Below, piece by piece: positions 18,309 through 27,684 of a stretch of DNA of 64,000 nucleotides; positions within the stretch are counted from its first letter, which is position 1, and every line of letters starts with the position of its first letter. The notes under the pieces are model-generated. The model was not told where the DNA came from. It saw nothing but the letters and a program-made list of their open reading frames with translations, and ran no database searches. The stretch is from Lentisphaera marina (lineage in GTDB: Bacteria; Verrucomicrobiota; Lentisphaeria; Lentisphaerales; Lentisphaeraceae), in the NCBI RefSeq assembly GCF_028745505.1, contig NZ_JAQZZL010000002.1:992001-1056000 (forward strand). The letters are read 5' to 3'. Position numbers and translations under genes: made by a program.

Positions 18309-19133
18309 TTATAGATTCAATAAGAGTCCAATAATAGCTACGGCAAAACAGTAATATGCAAAGTATTCCAAGCGCTGTTTACGAATTAGGGCCATTAGAA
18401 ATTTGATGGCAAAAAAACCCGATATAGCGGCGCTACTCATTGCGATTAGGTAATGAACTATTTCTGTACGTGAAATTGCTTCGTTAAGCAGGTCCTTTAC
18501 CTCTAAGATAGTGATCCCAGCAATTACTGGTATAGACATTAAAAAAGAAAATTTAGCTGCAAGTTCTGATTTAATCCCAAGAGCCTCAGCAAGTGCAATG
18601 GTACTTCCAGAACGAGATATGCCAGGTAAGATAGCAAAGGCTTGAGCAAGACCGATTATAAAACTGTCTTTCGTAGACATGAATTCTTTTTTCTGTCTTT
18701 TCTTAGACCACTTTAATGATAAAAGAATGAAGCCAGTTAAGATCAAACAAGTAAAAACCAGGTAAAGATTGTGGTAATATTGCTCTAGGTAATCTTTAAA
18801 GAATAGACCAATAATCATAGCAGGAAGCATTGAGATTAAGATAAAGATATTTAATGAACAGTATTGCTCCTCATCTGTATTCTTCGGTAGTTTATTGGCT
18901 ATGTGCCTTGGGATATTCGGGAGCTGCTTGATGAGTTTTAAAATGTCTTTATAAAAGCAGGTGCAAACAGCGACTAAGGTTCCAAAGTGGACAAAAACCT
19001 CTAGGGCAATACCATCATTTCCTACATTTAAAATATCACCAAAAATAACTAAGTGACCAGAACTCGAGACGGGTAGGAACTCGGTTAGGCCTTGTACTAC
19101 ACCTATGATAATCATACTAATTATGTCATTCAT
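18309..19133 (-). CDS. uppP: Undecaprenyl-diphosphatase
   Basis: A 274-residue BacA/UppP-family membrane phosphatase that recycles undecaprenyl diphosphate to the monophosphate lipid carrier used for peptidoglycan and exopolysaccharide. Both signatures are intact: EFLPVSSSGH (18-27) and PGISRSGSTIA (about 169-179), supplying the catalytic Glu, Ser/His and Arg. About eight transmembrane helices; length typical. It lies 3 bases after the Wzc-type gene and 2 bases before the polymerase gene, suggesting a dedicated supply of lipid carrier to this polysaccharide pathway. Confidence 0.96.
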   Translation of the reverse strand: MNDIISMIIIGVVQGLTEFLPVSSSGHLVIFGDILNVGNDGIALEVFVHFGTLVAVCTCFYKDILKLIKQLPNIPRHIANKLPKNTDEEQYCSLNIFILISMLPAMIIGLFFKDYLEQYYHNLYLVFTCLILTGFILLSLKWSKKRQKKEFMSTKDSFIIGLAQAFAILPGISRSGSTIALAEALGIKSELAAKFSFLMSIPVIAGITILEVKDLLNEAISRTEIVHYLIAMSSAAISGFFAIKFLMALIRKQRLEYFAYYCFAVAIIGLLLNL

Positions 19134-19136
19134 GTA

Positions 19137-21263
19137 TCAGTATTCTTTGTTGTAATCTTTATAATTGTAGGTGTAGCCATATCCGTAACCATGTGAGGAT
19201 TGGTCGCCACCTGTAAATTTAATATCTTTGCTCTTGAAGCCATTGATGACGAAGCCCAGTAGTTTTTCTTTTGGTAAACGTTTAACGGTTGCAGATACAT
19301 TGGGTGCGAGGGTTTTTCCTGCGCGTACAACGATTACAGTAGAGTCAGCAATTTCTGCAAGGTGGACGGTGTCTATTACCCTAACTGCTGGCGCAGAGTC
19401 AATAATTATTAAGTCATAGATACTCCTTAGTTTACTAAAGAGTTCTTGGATTTTTTTACCATCTATTAGTTCAGTTATGTATTCATCCGACGTTCCCGCG
19501 GGTAAATAATCTAAGTTGCCCACGGCTTTCTTGGATATGTACTCATCTATATTTGAATTCTCTTTTTTGAGGTAATCCATTAAGCCTACTGTTTTTGCAT
19601 TAGTAAAAACTTTTCGTAGAGTAACGCGACGAAAATCACCATCAATAAGTAAAACTTTTTTATCAGTCCAGGAACAACATAGGGCCGTGTTTAAAGAAGT
19701 GGATGTTTTTCCCTCACTAGGGCCGAATGAAGTAAAGAGGACAATTTTTCCATGCATGTTTTTTTCCATGAAAAGTCGCAGGCTTCTATACGACTCAGCT
19801 AATACGGAACTTTTCGAAATCTCGTTGAGGAAAAAGGGGTTTTTCTTGCTTTGTTTAGCAGGGAAGTGAGGGATAGTCGCTAGACATGGAAGTTTGTTTT
19901 CTCGAGAAATTCGTGAGAAGTTATAACGCTTAACTTTAAGAAAGAAATTGAGAAGGATTAAAGCCGAAGATATACAAAAACAGACTAGGAAACCTTTGGT
20001 GATGTATTTAGATTGTTGGGGCCAAACAGGACCACCATACATGAAGGGTTCACGAAGCATACGTGTAAAGTATTTGTCACCACCACTACCAGAGAGTGAG
20101 ACTAGGGATTCATGTAGGCTAGCTCTTAAATCACTTAAACGTTGTTGTTTATTAACAAATGCTTCAAGTTGGGAGATGACTCCTGCATTTTGTCCAAAAG
20201 TATCTTCGATTTGGTCAGCTCTTAATAAATAATTTTTATTTTGAGCTTCCAAAGTTTTTATTTTTCCTTTAAGAGAACTCAAAATGTTTTTTCGATAAAC
20301 TTCTTGTTCTACTTCAACTATTTCTAATTCATCTGTAAATGATACAACCTTTGGATGCGATAATTTATATTTTTTCAGCATTATTTTCAATTGAGCTTCA
20401 ATTCTGAATTTAGAAAGTTGTCTTGATTTCCATTGCTGAATATCTTGTTCAAGCCCAGATTGGCTCATAGAAAAACGATTGTTAGTTTCAGTAACTATTT
20501 CAATTAATTGATCAAATACTTCATTGGCTAATTCGGGGTTTTTATCTAATCTCGCGAGTTCTGGTTTTAAAATATCTAGTGCAAATTGATTTTTGTTTGC
20601 CTTTTCTAGTAATTCGGCAATATATTTTTGATCAAATTCTGATTTTGTTGACACAAAGACAAAATTATTGCGAGTTTTAAAGTCAATGATTTCTTTTTCA
20701 ACTTCATCAATTTGTTTGTCCAATAAGGATACCTCATTTTGAAGCCTTTTTTTAGTAGCTTCGACTTCACCACTATTACTGCTAATCCTTAGTTTTTCAT
20801 AAGCAGGAATGAGTTGTTTTAAGTACTCCAAGGAAGCTTCTTTATCGTATGAGTCTACAGAAATATCTATGATGTCATACTGTGCGCCCTTAACAGGATT
20901 TAAGTTTAAACTAAATGAGGTTAAGTTTATTTGCTTTAATTTTGGGAATTTTTCTAATACAGATACCTGAATAGGGGTATTAAGTTTAGAACTCCGCAGC
21001 ATGAGCATGTGCTTTTCCATGGGGTCTTCAACCCAATAATCATCTTTGATTCTATCAGAGATTTGAACGACTTGGTTTTCAAAAATTTCGAAACGGCATT
21101 CAGCACGGTATTTTTTGGGGAGGGTCATGGAGTAGGCCATCATAAGACCTGCGCCAATTAAAGACATGGGACCTATTATCCACCAATAGTGGAGTAAGAC
21201 TTTCGCATACTGAAGTAAATCAATTTCTTGAGAAAATTCATTTTCGTTTACTTGCTGGCTCAT
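19137..21263 (-). CDS. Polysaccharide co-polymerase with BY-type tyrosine kinase (Wzc-like)
   Basis: A 708-residue fused chain-length regulator and bacterial tyrosine kinase. The N-terminal Wzz domain begins after EIDLLQYAKVLLHYWWIIGP with a first membrane helix (about 28-52). A long periplasmic coiled-coil region (about 150-390) ends at a second helix near 425-445. The cytoplasmic kinase has Walker A GPSEGKTS (about 512-520), Walker A' VLLIDGDFRR and Walker B LIIIDSAPA. The C-terminus is a tyrosine cluster (seven Tyr in the last 17 residues), the usual autophosphorylation tail. Such proteins control length and export of capsule or exopolysaccharide. No Wza-type exporter or glycosyltransferase is adjacent. 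Confidence 0.95.
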   Translation of the reverse strand: MSQQVNENEFSQEIDLLQYAKVLLHYWWIIGPMSLIGAGLMMAYSMTLPKKYRAECRFEIFENQVVQISDRIKDDYWVEDPMEKHMLMLRSSKLNTPIQVSVLEKFPKLKQINLTSFSLNLNPVKGAQYDIIDISVDSYDKEASLEYLKQLIPAYEKLRISSNSGEVEATKKRLQNEVSLLDKQIDEVEKEIIDFKTRNNFVFVSTKSEFDQKYIAELLEKANKNQFALDILKPELARLDKNPELANEVFDQLIEIVTETNNRFSMSQSGLEQDIQQWKSRQLSKFRIEAQLKIMLKKYKLSHPKVVSFTDELEIVEVEQEVYRKNILSSLKGKIKTLEAQNKNYLLRADQIEDTFGQNAGVISQLEAFVNKQQRLSDLRASLHESLVSLSGSGGDKYFTRMLREPFMYGGPVWPQQSKYITKGFLVCFCISSALILLNFFLKVKRYNFSRISRENKLPCLATIPHFPAKQSKKNPFFLNEISKSSVLAESYRSLRLFMEKNMHGKIVLFTSFGPSEGKTSTSLNTALCCSWTDKKVLLIDGDFRRVTLRKVFTNAKTVGLMDYLKKENSNIDEYISKKAVGNLDYLPAGTSDEYITELIDGKKIQELFSKLRSIYDLIIIDSAPAVRVIDTVHLAEIADSTVIVVRAGKTLAPNVSATVKRLPKEKLLGFVINGFKSKDIKFTGGDQSSHGYGYGYTYNYKDYNKEY

Positions 21264-21553
21264 TTATGGGCTCCCATACTTATGGTAAAGACAAATTTTG
21301 AAAAATCCTTGCACATATATTTCATCCTCAATAATGCATTTCTATTAAACTAATACTATATCTATCAATTACTGAGTGAGAATTATTGAAAAGTTTATTA
21401 ATTAAGTAAAAAAACTAAAAAACCTTAGCTATACCTTATGATTTCTTCTGATTTACATAAGCCACTAAATTGTCTCTAGGATTAAATATCTTTAAGCTTG
21501 ACTTTTTAAGCATGACTGAAATCTTCAGCCTTAATTAATTTAGGAATTATTTA

Positions 21554-22207
21554 ATGAGTAAAATCGAAGTTTTTTATGATATTATTTCTCCCTATTCATT
21601 CTTGGCTCTAGAGCTCCTTGATCAATCAAGTTTAAAGAATGGAAATGAAATAATTTTAAGCCCTGTAGCTTTAGGTTCAATCTTACAAGTGACTGGTAAT
21701 CCTGGGCCCGCAGGTATAGAAGTTAAGCGTGGTGAGGCTCTTAGAGATTGTTGTATGCAAGCTCAAAGGCAGGGAGTAAAACTTTTAGGACCACCTGCAC
21801 ACCCTTTCAATACATTGTCAGCATTGCGTTTTATATCCTGTATTGAAGATATAAAAGAAAGATATGAAGTGGCAATTGCACTTAATCGTGCCTGTTGGAG
21901 TGAATCAAAAGATATTAGCACTGACGAAGGCATAGAGACCGTTTTAAAAGATTTGGGTCTGATGAAAAATGAATGGCTAGATATCTATGAATTTATCAAG
22001 AAAAATCATGGGAGGAAAGTCCTTAAGCAAGCAACGGCTCGAGCACTCGACTTAAAAGTTTTTGGTGTGCCGACCTTTCGTATTAATGACGGAATGAACT
22101 TTTGGGGATCCGATCGTTTCGATTTAATAGAAGATTATATTCGTAGGCCTGACTTCTATAAGTTTGATGCTTATGAGCGAATGTTAAATATTAACTCAGG
22201 AATGTAA
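21554..22207 (+). CDS. DsbA-like / 2-hydroxychromene-2-carboxylate isomerase family protein
   Basis: A 217-residue thioredoxin-fold protein of the HCCA isomerase / kappa-GST group. The N-terminus has EVFYDIISPYSFLALELL, with Ser in place of the CxxC motif, and the C-terminal half has VFGVPTFRIN followed by FWGSDRFDLIEDYI, the typical cis-proline and end motif. Relatives isomerise hydroxychromene carboxylates with glutathione or act in thiol chemistry; no aromatic-degradation genes are nearby, so the substrate is open. No signal peptide. It heads a co-directional run reaching EboC, and its stop overlaps the next start by one base. Confidence 0.88.
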   Translation: MSKIEVFYDIISPYSFLALELLDQSSLKNGNEIILSPVALGSILQVTGNPGPAGIEVKRGEALRDCCMQAQRQGVKLLGPPAHPFNTLSALRFISCIEDIKERYEVAIALNRACWSESKDISTDEGIETVLKDLGLMKNEWLDIYEFIKKNHGRKVLKQATARALDLKVFGVPTFRINDGMNFWGSDRFDLIEDYIRRPDFYKFDAYERMLNINSGM

Positions 22208-22755
22208 TGATGGAATATGAAGATTGTGCACTCTATATTTTTGCTCAAGACTCTAATTGGGTTCCCGAAGCAAAATTAATGAACTTCCTTCTGAAAATGA
22301 ATGAAGCTTATGACTATTCAGGGAATAATTCTCCTGTTTTTTATAATGGTTTAATAAAAAATGATAATGAAACCTTTATGGATTTCGAAGTTGAGGAAAA
22401 GCAACTTAGGAAATTATTAGCATTGTATAAACATTCTAATGTAGGTTTGCTGGACTGGTTGGGGGATGAATTACTAAAATCAATTGCGGATGACTTTGAT
22501 GATGTAGCTCATCAAGAAAACTTAAGTATTGATGGGATTTCGTTTCTTTTAGGCCAACATGAGATCATGAATATAGAAAATAAACAAATTGCTAAAACAG
22601 CTTTTTCTTTTTCTTTTTATTGTCCAAATCCACCAAAAAGTGACTTATCTAGATTAAATAAAGCACTTCGCAGTGATGACGAATTTATGGACCACTTCAC
22701 ACAACTTCAGAACATCATCGGTACGGACTGTAATTTTATCATAGGGCCTGCTTAA
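22207..22755 (+). CDS. Protein of unknown function (182 aa)
   Basis: I do not recognise the family. The protein is acidic and soluble (CALYIFAQDSNWVPEAKLMN, then a helical middle and a C-terminal IIGTDCNFIIGPA), with no signal or membrane segment. Two adjacent ATGs (22207 and 22210) can serve as start; the first overlaps the preceding stop in a TAATG arrangement, pointing to coupled translation. It lies between the HCCA-like gene and the PHP phosphoesterase gene. It does not look like EboA, the small protein sometimes found in ebo clusters. Confidence 0.75.
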   Translation: MMEYEDCALYIFAQDSNWVPEAKLMNFLLKMNEAYDYSGNNSPVFYNGLIKNDNETFMDFEVEEKQLRKLLALYKHSNVGLLDWLGDELLKSIADDFDDVAHQENLSIDGISFLLGQHEIMNIENKQIAKTAFSFSFYCPNPPKSDLSRLNKALRSDDEFMDHFTQLQNIIGTDCNFIIGPA

Positions 22756-22757
22756 AT

Positions 22758-23606
22758 TTGAATTTACGACAAACAGTTGATTTGCATTGCCATTCGAATA
22801 TTTCTGATGGTAAGTTGTCTCCTGTTGATTTAGTAAACTTGATGCATGAAAAAGAAGTTAAATTATTGTCATTAACGGATCACGATACTACAGCAGGCTG
22901 TGAAGAAGCTGCTCAGCAAGCCAAGAACTTAGATCTTCAATTTATCCCAGGTGTTGAAGTTTCTAGTGACTTTAATGATAAGTCATTACATATATTGGGC
23001 TTGGATATAGATCTAAAGAGTTCATCCCTACAAGATTTTTTATCTAATAATCGAAACTTACGCCGTCTCAGGCTGGAACAAATTTTATCAAGATTAGAAC
23101 ACTTTAATATTGATGTTCGAGAAGAATTAGGCTCCTTTGATGATGGAGCCTCTCCAGGTAGAACTCACTTTGCGGAAGCTTTAGTCAATAAGGGCTATGC
23201 CGCGGATAAAGCGGAAGCTTTTCGGCGCTATTTATTGAAGGGTGGTGCTGCTTATGTAAAATGCCCTTGGCCAAGTATGAAAAAAACCATTGATGCGATT
23301 CATGAAGCCGGCGGTAAAGCGGTACTCGCTCACCCAGGTAGGTATGGATACTCACTACCTGGATTAAGAGGCTTGTTTCGTCAGTTTCGAGATGCTGGTG
23401 GTGATGGTGCGGAAGTATCGAGTGGTCCACAAGCTTTGGGTGTTGTTCAGCGGCTTTCTCAGCTTTGTTCTAAGTTTGGACTTATGGTCTCAGGGGGCTC
23501 GGATTTTCATGATCCATCCTCGCGTTGGGTTAAAGCAGGTGAATATCAACAAATCCCAAAACGTTTACCGCGTATTTGGGATGAAATGGGATGGTTAGTT
23601 GAATAA
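22758..23606 (+). CDS. PHP-domain phosphoesterase, YciV/RNase AM-like
   Basis: A 282-residue PHP-superfamily metal-dependent phosphoesterase. Metal ligands are visible as VDLHCHSNISDG (8-19), SLTDHDTT, FIPGVEVSS, VLAHPGRYG and SGGSDFHD, in the order found in E. coli YciV (RNase AM, 5'-3' exonuclease / 3',5'-nucleoside bisphosphate phosphatase). Role by homology: 5'-end trimming of RNA or hydrolysis of nucleoside bisphosphates in the cytoplasm. No ATG precedes the first motif, so the start is TTG, 2 bases after the previous stop. The next gene, a pseudouridine synthase, overlaps its end by 8 bases, which fits an RNA-maturation pair. Confidence 0.9.
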   Translation: MNLRQTVDLHCHSNISDGKLSPVDLVNLMHEKEVKLLSLTDHDTTAGCEEAAQQAKNLDLQFIPGVEVSSDFNDKSLHILGLDIDLKSSSLQDFLSNNRNLRRLRLEQILSRLEHFNIDVREELGSFDDGASPGRTHFAEALVNKGYAADKAEAFRRYLLKGGAAYVKCPWPSMKKTIDAIHEAGGKAVLAHPGRYGYSLPGLRGLFRQFRDAGGDGAEVSSGPQALGVVQRLSQLCSKFGLMVSGGSDFHDPSSRWVKAGEYQQIPKRLPRIWDEMGWLVE

Positions 23607-24297
23607 GCTTTCAGAGGTTCTTGAAGAGAATCAAGATTTTTTACTGATAAATAAAAAATCAGGAGATAATTTTCATAGTGAAGGAAATGAAGCCGGACTA
23701 TTTCAGCTATTAAAAAATACATATGGGGATTTATATCCCGTTCATCGTTTAGATAAGGTGACAAGTGGTTTGTTACTCATCGCGAAAAATATTGATGCTT
23801 GCAGAGCTCTAAATGAATTATTCGCTAAACGTGAAATTGAAAAATATTACTTGGCTATTAGTGATCGGAAACCTAAGAAAAAGCAAGGTTGGATTATTGG
23901 TGATATGGAAAAGTCGAGGAGGGGAGCTTGGAAACTTTGCGAAAGCCGCATAAATCCGGCTGTAAGTCAATTTTTCAGTTGTTCAATTGGAGTAGGTGAG
24001 AGGTTGTTTTTATTGAAGCCTCAAACTGGTAAGACGCATCAGCTTCGTGTTGCATTGAAGGCAATTGGTTCGCCAATTTGTGGTGACCCACTTTATTATC
24101 CAGGGAAAAATAAAAATTCTGAAGATAGGTGCTATCTGCACGCTTATGCAATGCGCTTCACCTTTAAATCAAAGCAATATAGCTTTATCCAGACGCCAAG
24201 ACATGAAAGTTATCGTTTTGGGGATGAAAACTTTCTTAAATCACTTGACGAAAACTATCTTAAGCCATGGGATATAAATTGGCCCAAAAGGAAATAA
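23599..24297 (+). CDS. RluA-family pseudouridine synthase
   Basis: A 232-residue RNA pseudouridine synthase of the RluA/TruC group without an S4 domain. The catalytic aspartate lies in VHRLDKVTSGLLLIAKN (about 47-63), and the later RluA motifs KPQTGKTHQLRVALKAIGSPI and GDPLYYPG are present. Such enzymes isomerise a uridine in 23S rRNA or tRNA; the exact site cannot be told. Start is TTG at 23599, inside the end of the PHP gene (8-base overlap); no better in-frame start precedes the LLINKKSGD segment. Confidence 0.92.
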   Translation: MNKLSEVLEENQDFLLINKKSGDNFHSEGNEAGLFQLLKNTYGDLYPVHRLDKVTSGLLLIAKNIDACRALNELFAKREIEKYYLAISDRKPKKKQGWIIGDMEKSRRGAWKLCESRINPAVSQFFSCSIGVGERLFLLKPQTGKTHQLRVALKAIGSPICGDPLYYPGKNKNSEDRCYLHAYAMRFTFKSKQYSFIQTPRHESYRFGDENFLKSLDENYLKPWDINWPKRK

Positions 24298-24306
24298 TTA
24301 AACTTT

Positions 24307-25188
24307 ATGAATAAGAATGTTTTAAAAAATTGGGCCGAACTCGTGCGACTCCCAAATCTATTTACTGTACCAGGTGACATCCTTTTAGGGATGTGTGCTG
24401 TGTCCAGTGTAGCTAGCTTAAGTCTAACTAGCTATATATATGTTCTGTCAATATCACTACTTTTGTATGGTGGAGGCATGATTCTTAATGATATCATGGA
24501 CTACGAAGAAGATAAGCAAGCTCGCTCACATCGCGTTTTACCTTCAGGACGTATAGCAATTGAATGGGCAAAAGTAGCTGTAGTTTCTTGCTTTAGTTTG
24601 GCCGTTATCTTAAGTCATTTCTATAGTCAGAGTGTATTTGTGATTACCATTCTCCTTATTGGAGTTATCTATCTATACGATGGCCCCAGTAGAAAAATCC
24701 CTCACTTGGGTTTTGTGACAATGGGAGCTTGTAGATCACTGAACATCCTATTAGGGGCTGTAGCTATAAGTAACATCAACTTCGCAGCTCTTTTAGTGGC
24801 CTTATGTGAAGGAGCTTATATCTACGGTGTATGTGTGATTGCACATAATGAAACAAAAGCTTTACCAAAACCCTTTTGGTGCAAATTCCCTCTCTTAGTT
24901 GTTGCGATCACAATTATTTATTTGATTTTCTACACTTCTTTTGCACTATTTAGTATTATCTCAGGGCTCTTTATTTTATTCACCACATACATGGTAGTAA
25001 AGGATTTAAATAAAATGTTACCTGTAAAGAGCATTCCTCCATATATAGGTAAACTTATTAGAAACCTAATACCACTACAATTTTGTTTAGCTCTTTGTGT
25101 TGCACCGCAATATTGGTACCTTTGTCTAGCTTTAATGTTGAGCTTGCCTTTATGCGTTAAACTAGCTAAAAAAATAACAATGAGCTAA
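24307..25188 (+). CDS. eboC: UbiA-family prenyltransferase, EboC-like
   Basis: A 293-residue membrane protein with about eight to nine helices. It opens NWAELVRLPNLFTVPGDILL, and the first aspartate-rich motif is NDIMDYEEDKQARSHRVLPS, as in UbiA prenyltransferases; the second motif (YLYDGPSRKIP) is present. The RLPN-FT-P-DILLG opening and the EboD/EboE genes downstream point to EboC of the ebo system, which in cyanobacteria helps move a scytonemin precursor to the periplasm and is found in many other bacteria. It starts 9 bases after the pseudouridine synthase gene and is separated from eboD by 242 bases. The prenyl acceptor is unknown. Confidence 0.83.
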   Translation: MNKNVLKNWAELVRLPNLFTVPGDILLGMCAVSSVASLSLTSYIYVLSISLLLYGGGMILNDIMDYEEDKQARSHRVLPSGRIAIEWAKVAVVSCFSLAVILSHFYSQSVFVITILLIGVIYLYDGPSRKIPHLGFVTMGACRSLNILLGAVAISNINFAALLVALCEGAYIYGVCVIAHNETKALPKPFWCKFPLLVVAITIIYLIFYTSFALFSIISGLFILFTTYMVVKDLNKMLPVKSIPPYIGKLIRNLIPLQFCLALCVAPQYWYLCLALMLSLPLCVKLAKKITMS

Positions 25189-25430
25189 TGTACAATCCTG
25201 TATAACTTGGCGCAATTAAACAAAAAGTTGCCGAAATTATCCTATATGGATGTCCTGATCACACATATGATGAGTGTATAATATTAAATCAATATAAATG
25301 ATCAAATTGTATATATTCCTAAGTGATTATTGGAATAATGTTTTTTAAATGATTTACTTTAAGTATATATTTAGGTTAATTAGTATTTAGGGATACAATT
25401 AAGTTTATAGAAAAATCAAAGAGTTTAACT

Positions 25431-26585
25431 ATGAAGTATAAACAGAGCTTTCAGGTTGATTACACTTATGAAGTCCATTTCACTCATAATGTTTTTAGTT
25501 CTGACAATGAAACCTTAAAAGATGTATTTGGCGATACAGCAGCCAAAGCTATGTTTTTCATAGATGAAAATGTTTACAAATCATTTCCCACACTGAAAAA
25601 AGACATTCAACATTGGTGCGAAGAGCACCCTCAAAATATAAACCCTTGCTTACCAATTCATGTTGTTCCAGGGGGCGAAAAAATTAAAAATAATTTTAGT
25701 ATTGTAGAAAATTTAATTTCAGCAATGCTTGAAGGTGGAATATGCCGTCACTCATACGTCGTTATAATTGGCGGAGGTGCCGTATTGGATGCGGTAGGTT
25801 TTGCCGCTGCTATATTCCATAGAGGTGTTAGACAAGTTCGTATCCCAACCACAATTTTAGCTCAAGATGACTCAGGTGTTGGAGTTAAAAATGCGGTAAA
25901 CTTCTTGGGTTCAAAAAATCTCTTAGGTACTTTCGCTCCAGCAACTGCAGTGATTAATGATTCTTTGTTTATCAGTTCTTTAAGTGAAAAAGATCGCTTA
26001 GCTGGTATAGCTGAAGCCTTTAAAGTTGCTTTGATTAAAGATGAACATTTTTATGATTATTTAAAAGTTAACTCTGATGGAATTAAATCAGGTGATCCTT
26101 TAGTAATCGAAAATCTGATTAAACGTTCCGCAAAATTACATATGGATCATATATGTCAGAATGGTGATCCTTTTGAAAAAGGGTCATCACGCCCCTTAGA
26201 TTTTGGTCATTGGTCAGCACATAAACTTGAAGCCTTAACTGATCATGCTATTTCACATGGAGAAGCTGTGGCAATCGGTATTTGTTTAGATATGTTGATT
26301 GCATCTCTTTTAGGAATGGTGGATCTGAAGACAAGTTTGGACGTTATTGGTACATTCCAAAAAACGGGCTACGCAATTTGGCATCCAGCTCTCGAGCAAA
26401 AAAATGAAAAGGGTGAATTAGCAGTAGTCAGAGGTCTTACTGAGTTTAAAGAGCACTTAGGGGGACGTCTGACGATTCCTATGCCTACACGCATAGGTGA
26501 GATGACTGATATACACGAACTTCCTGTAAATCTTGTGAAGGAGTCATTGATTCAATTAAAAGAACTCGCAGGCGTATGCAAATAA
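25431..26585 (+). CDS. eboD: 3-Dehydroquinate synthase-like sugar phosphate cyclase, EboD-like
   Basis: A 384-residue protein of the dehydroquinate synthase superfamily. Visible motifs are VVPGGEKIKNN, the nucleotide site VVIIGGGAVLDAVGFAAAI, HRGVRQVRIPTTILAQDDSG, and zinc ligands in FGHWSAHKLE and AISHGEAVAIG. The FGHWSAHKLE segment and the 10-base overlap with an EboE-type gene favour EboD over the shikimate enzyme AroB. EboD is thought to cyclise a sugar phosphate; its product is not established. The 242-base gap upstream probably holds a promoter; no strong ribosome site (GAG 9 bases before ATG). Confidence 0.88.
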   Translation: MKYKQSFQVDYTYEVHFTHNVFSSDNETLKDVFGDTAAKAMFFIDENVYKSFPTLKKDIQHWCEEHPQNINPCLPIHVVPGGEKIKNNFSIVENLISAMLEGGICRHSYVVIIGGGAVLDAVGFAAAIFHRGVRQVRIPTTILAQDDSGVGVKNAVNFLGSKNLLGTFAPATAVINDSLFISSLSEKDRLAGIAEAFKVALIKDEHFYDYLKVNSDGIKSGDPLVIENLIKRSAKLHMDHICQNGDPFEKGSSRPLDFGHWSAHKLEALTDHAISHGEAVAIGICLDMLIASLLGMVDLKTSLDVIGTFQKTGYAIWHPALEQKNEKGELAVVRGLTEFKEHLGGRLTIPMPTRIGEMTDIHELPVNLVKESLIQLKELAGVCK

Positions 26586-27676
26586 ACCCTGGGCAGCACC
26601 TTTCCTTCTGTCTAAATGTATTTGCCTTAGATAATCTAGATAAGATTTTTTCAGTGCTTACTAATGAGTGTTTAAAAGTAAAAAACATTGTGAGTCAGAA
26701 TCAAGAAATGGGCTTAGGCTTATGGCTTAGCGCTGAGGTAGTAGAAGAGCTTCAAGATTCAGGTAAGTTAGACGTGTTAAAGGCGAGTTTAAAAAATCAT
26801 AATTTATATGTATTTACTTTAAATATTTTCCCTTACGGCAACTTTCATCAAAGCCCAGTAAAAGAGAAAGTCTATTATCCTGATTGGGGTGATAAAAGAC
26901 GTTTAGATTACACTTGTAAAGCAGCTAGAGTTTTAACGAGTTTATGTCCTGATAAGTATGGCTCAATGAGCACAGTTCCTGTGACTTACGGCAAAGAACT
27001 CCCTGAACAGTCTGTAGAGTTCATTCGCCAATGCAGTCAATACTTAATGAGTTTAAAAGAAGAAACAGGTATAAAAATTGAATTAGCTTTTGAACCAGAG
27101 CCTGATTGTTATTTAGAGACATGCGACGAGACAGTTGATTTTTTTAACTTGCTAAAAGATAAGTGTACTAAAGAAGAAATGACTTATTTGGGTGTGTGCC
27201 TGGATACATGTCATTCAGCATTGCAGTTTGAGTCGCCAATTGAGAATATTCAAAAATATATTGACTGCGGTATTCAGCTTTCAAAAATCCAAATTTCAGC
27301 CGCACCAATTTTATATTACAGTGATGAAGAAGATAAGAACCAGCTTGTACCGTTTTCTGAACCTGTATACCTTCATCAGACTCGAGTTTTAAATGAGAGT
27401 GGTATTATTGAGAGTTATGCAGATTTACCGGAAGCTCTTTCTAATGCAAGCAAAGGTGAGTGGCGTTGTCATTTTCATATTCCTCTGCATTTCAAAGGAG
27501 ATGGAGCGCTTCAATCAACAAATAAAGATTTGAATAAAGATTTCTTCGACCTGGCTAAAAAACACTGTCAGCATTTTGAAACGGAAACATATACTTATTT
27601 TGTTCTTCCCAATGCTACGGAGAGTATTACTGAATCAATAAGGAATGAATTAATGTGGGTAAAAGCGAAGTTGTAG
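26576..27676 (+). CDS. eboE: Xylose-isomerase-like TIM barrel, metabolite traffic protein EboE
   Basis: A 366-residue TIM-barrel protein of the sugar phosphate isomerase/epimerase fold matching EboE. Recognisable segments are PGQHLSFCLNVFALD, the NIFPYGNFHQSPVKEKVYYP block, LAFEPEPDCYLETCDE, LGVCLDTCHSALQFE, WRCHFHIPLHFKGD and TYTYFVLP. Glu, Asp and His residues at the strand ends (EPEPD, DTCHS, HFHIPLH) would form the metal site. In other bacteria EboE works with EboC and EboD in making or exporting a small molecule. It overlaps eboD by 10 bases, so the two are translationally coupled. EboA, EboB (TatD-like) and EboF (phosphodiesterase) are not seen nearby. Confidence 0.88.
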   Translation: MQINPGQHLSFCLNVFALDNLDKIFSVLTNECLKVKNIVSQNQEMGLGLWLSAEVVEELQDSGKLDVLKASLKNHNLYVFTLNIFPYGNFHQSPVKEKVYYPDWGDKRRLDYTCKAARVLTSLCPDKYGSMSTVPVTYGKELPEQSVEFIRQCSQYLMSLKEETGIKIELAFEPEPDCYLETCDETVDFFNLLKDKCTKEEMTYLGVCLDTCHSALQFESPIENIQKYIDCGIQLSKIQISAAPILYYSDEEDKNQLVPFSEPVYLHQTRVLNESGIIESYADLPEALSNASKGEWRCHFHIPLHFKGDGALQSTNKDLNKDFFDLAKKHCQHFETETYTYFVLPNATESITESIRNELMWVKAKL

Positions 27677-27684
27677 AGCTGTGA

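Noticed and set aside
25431-26585. Shikimate-pathway AroB (3-dehydroquinate synthase)
   Set aside because: The fold is right, but the coupling to an EboE-type gene, the EboC gene upstream and the FGHWSAHKLE segment fit EboD better.
26576-27676. Ordinary xylose isomerase or endonuclease IV-like enzyme
   Set aside because: TIM-barrel fold shared, but the FPYGNFH block and the eboD overlap point to EboE; a true xylA is at 13.9 kb.
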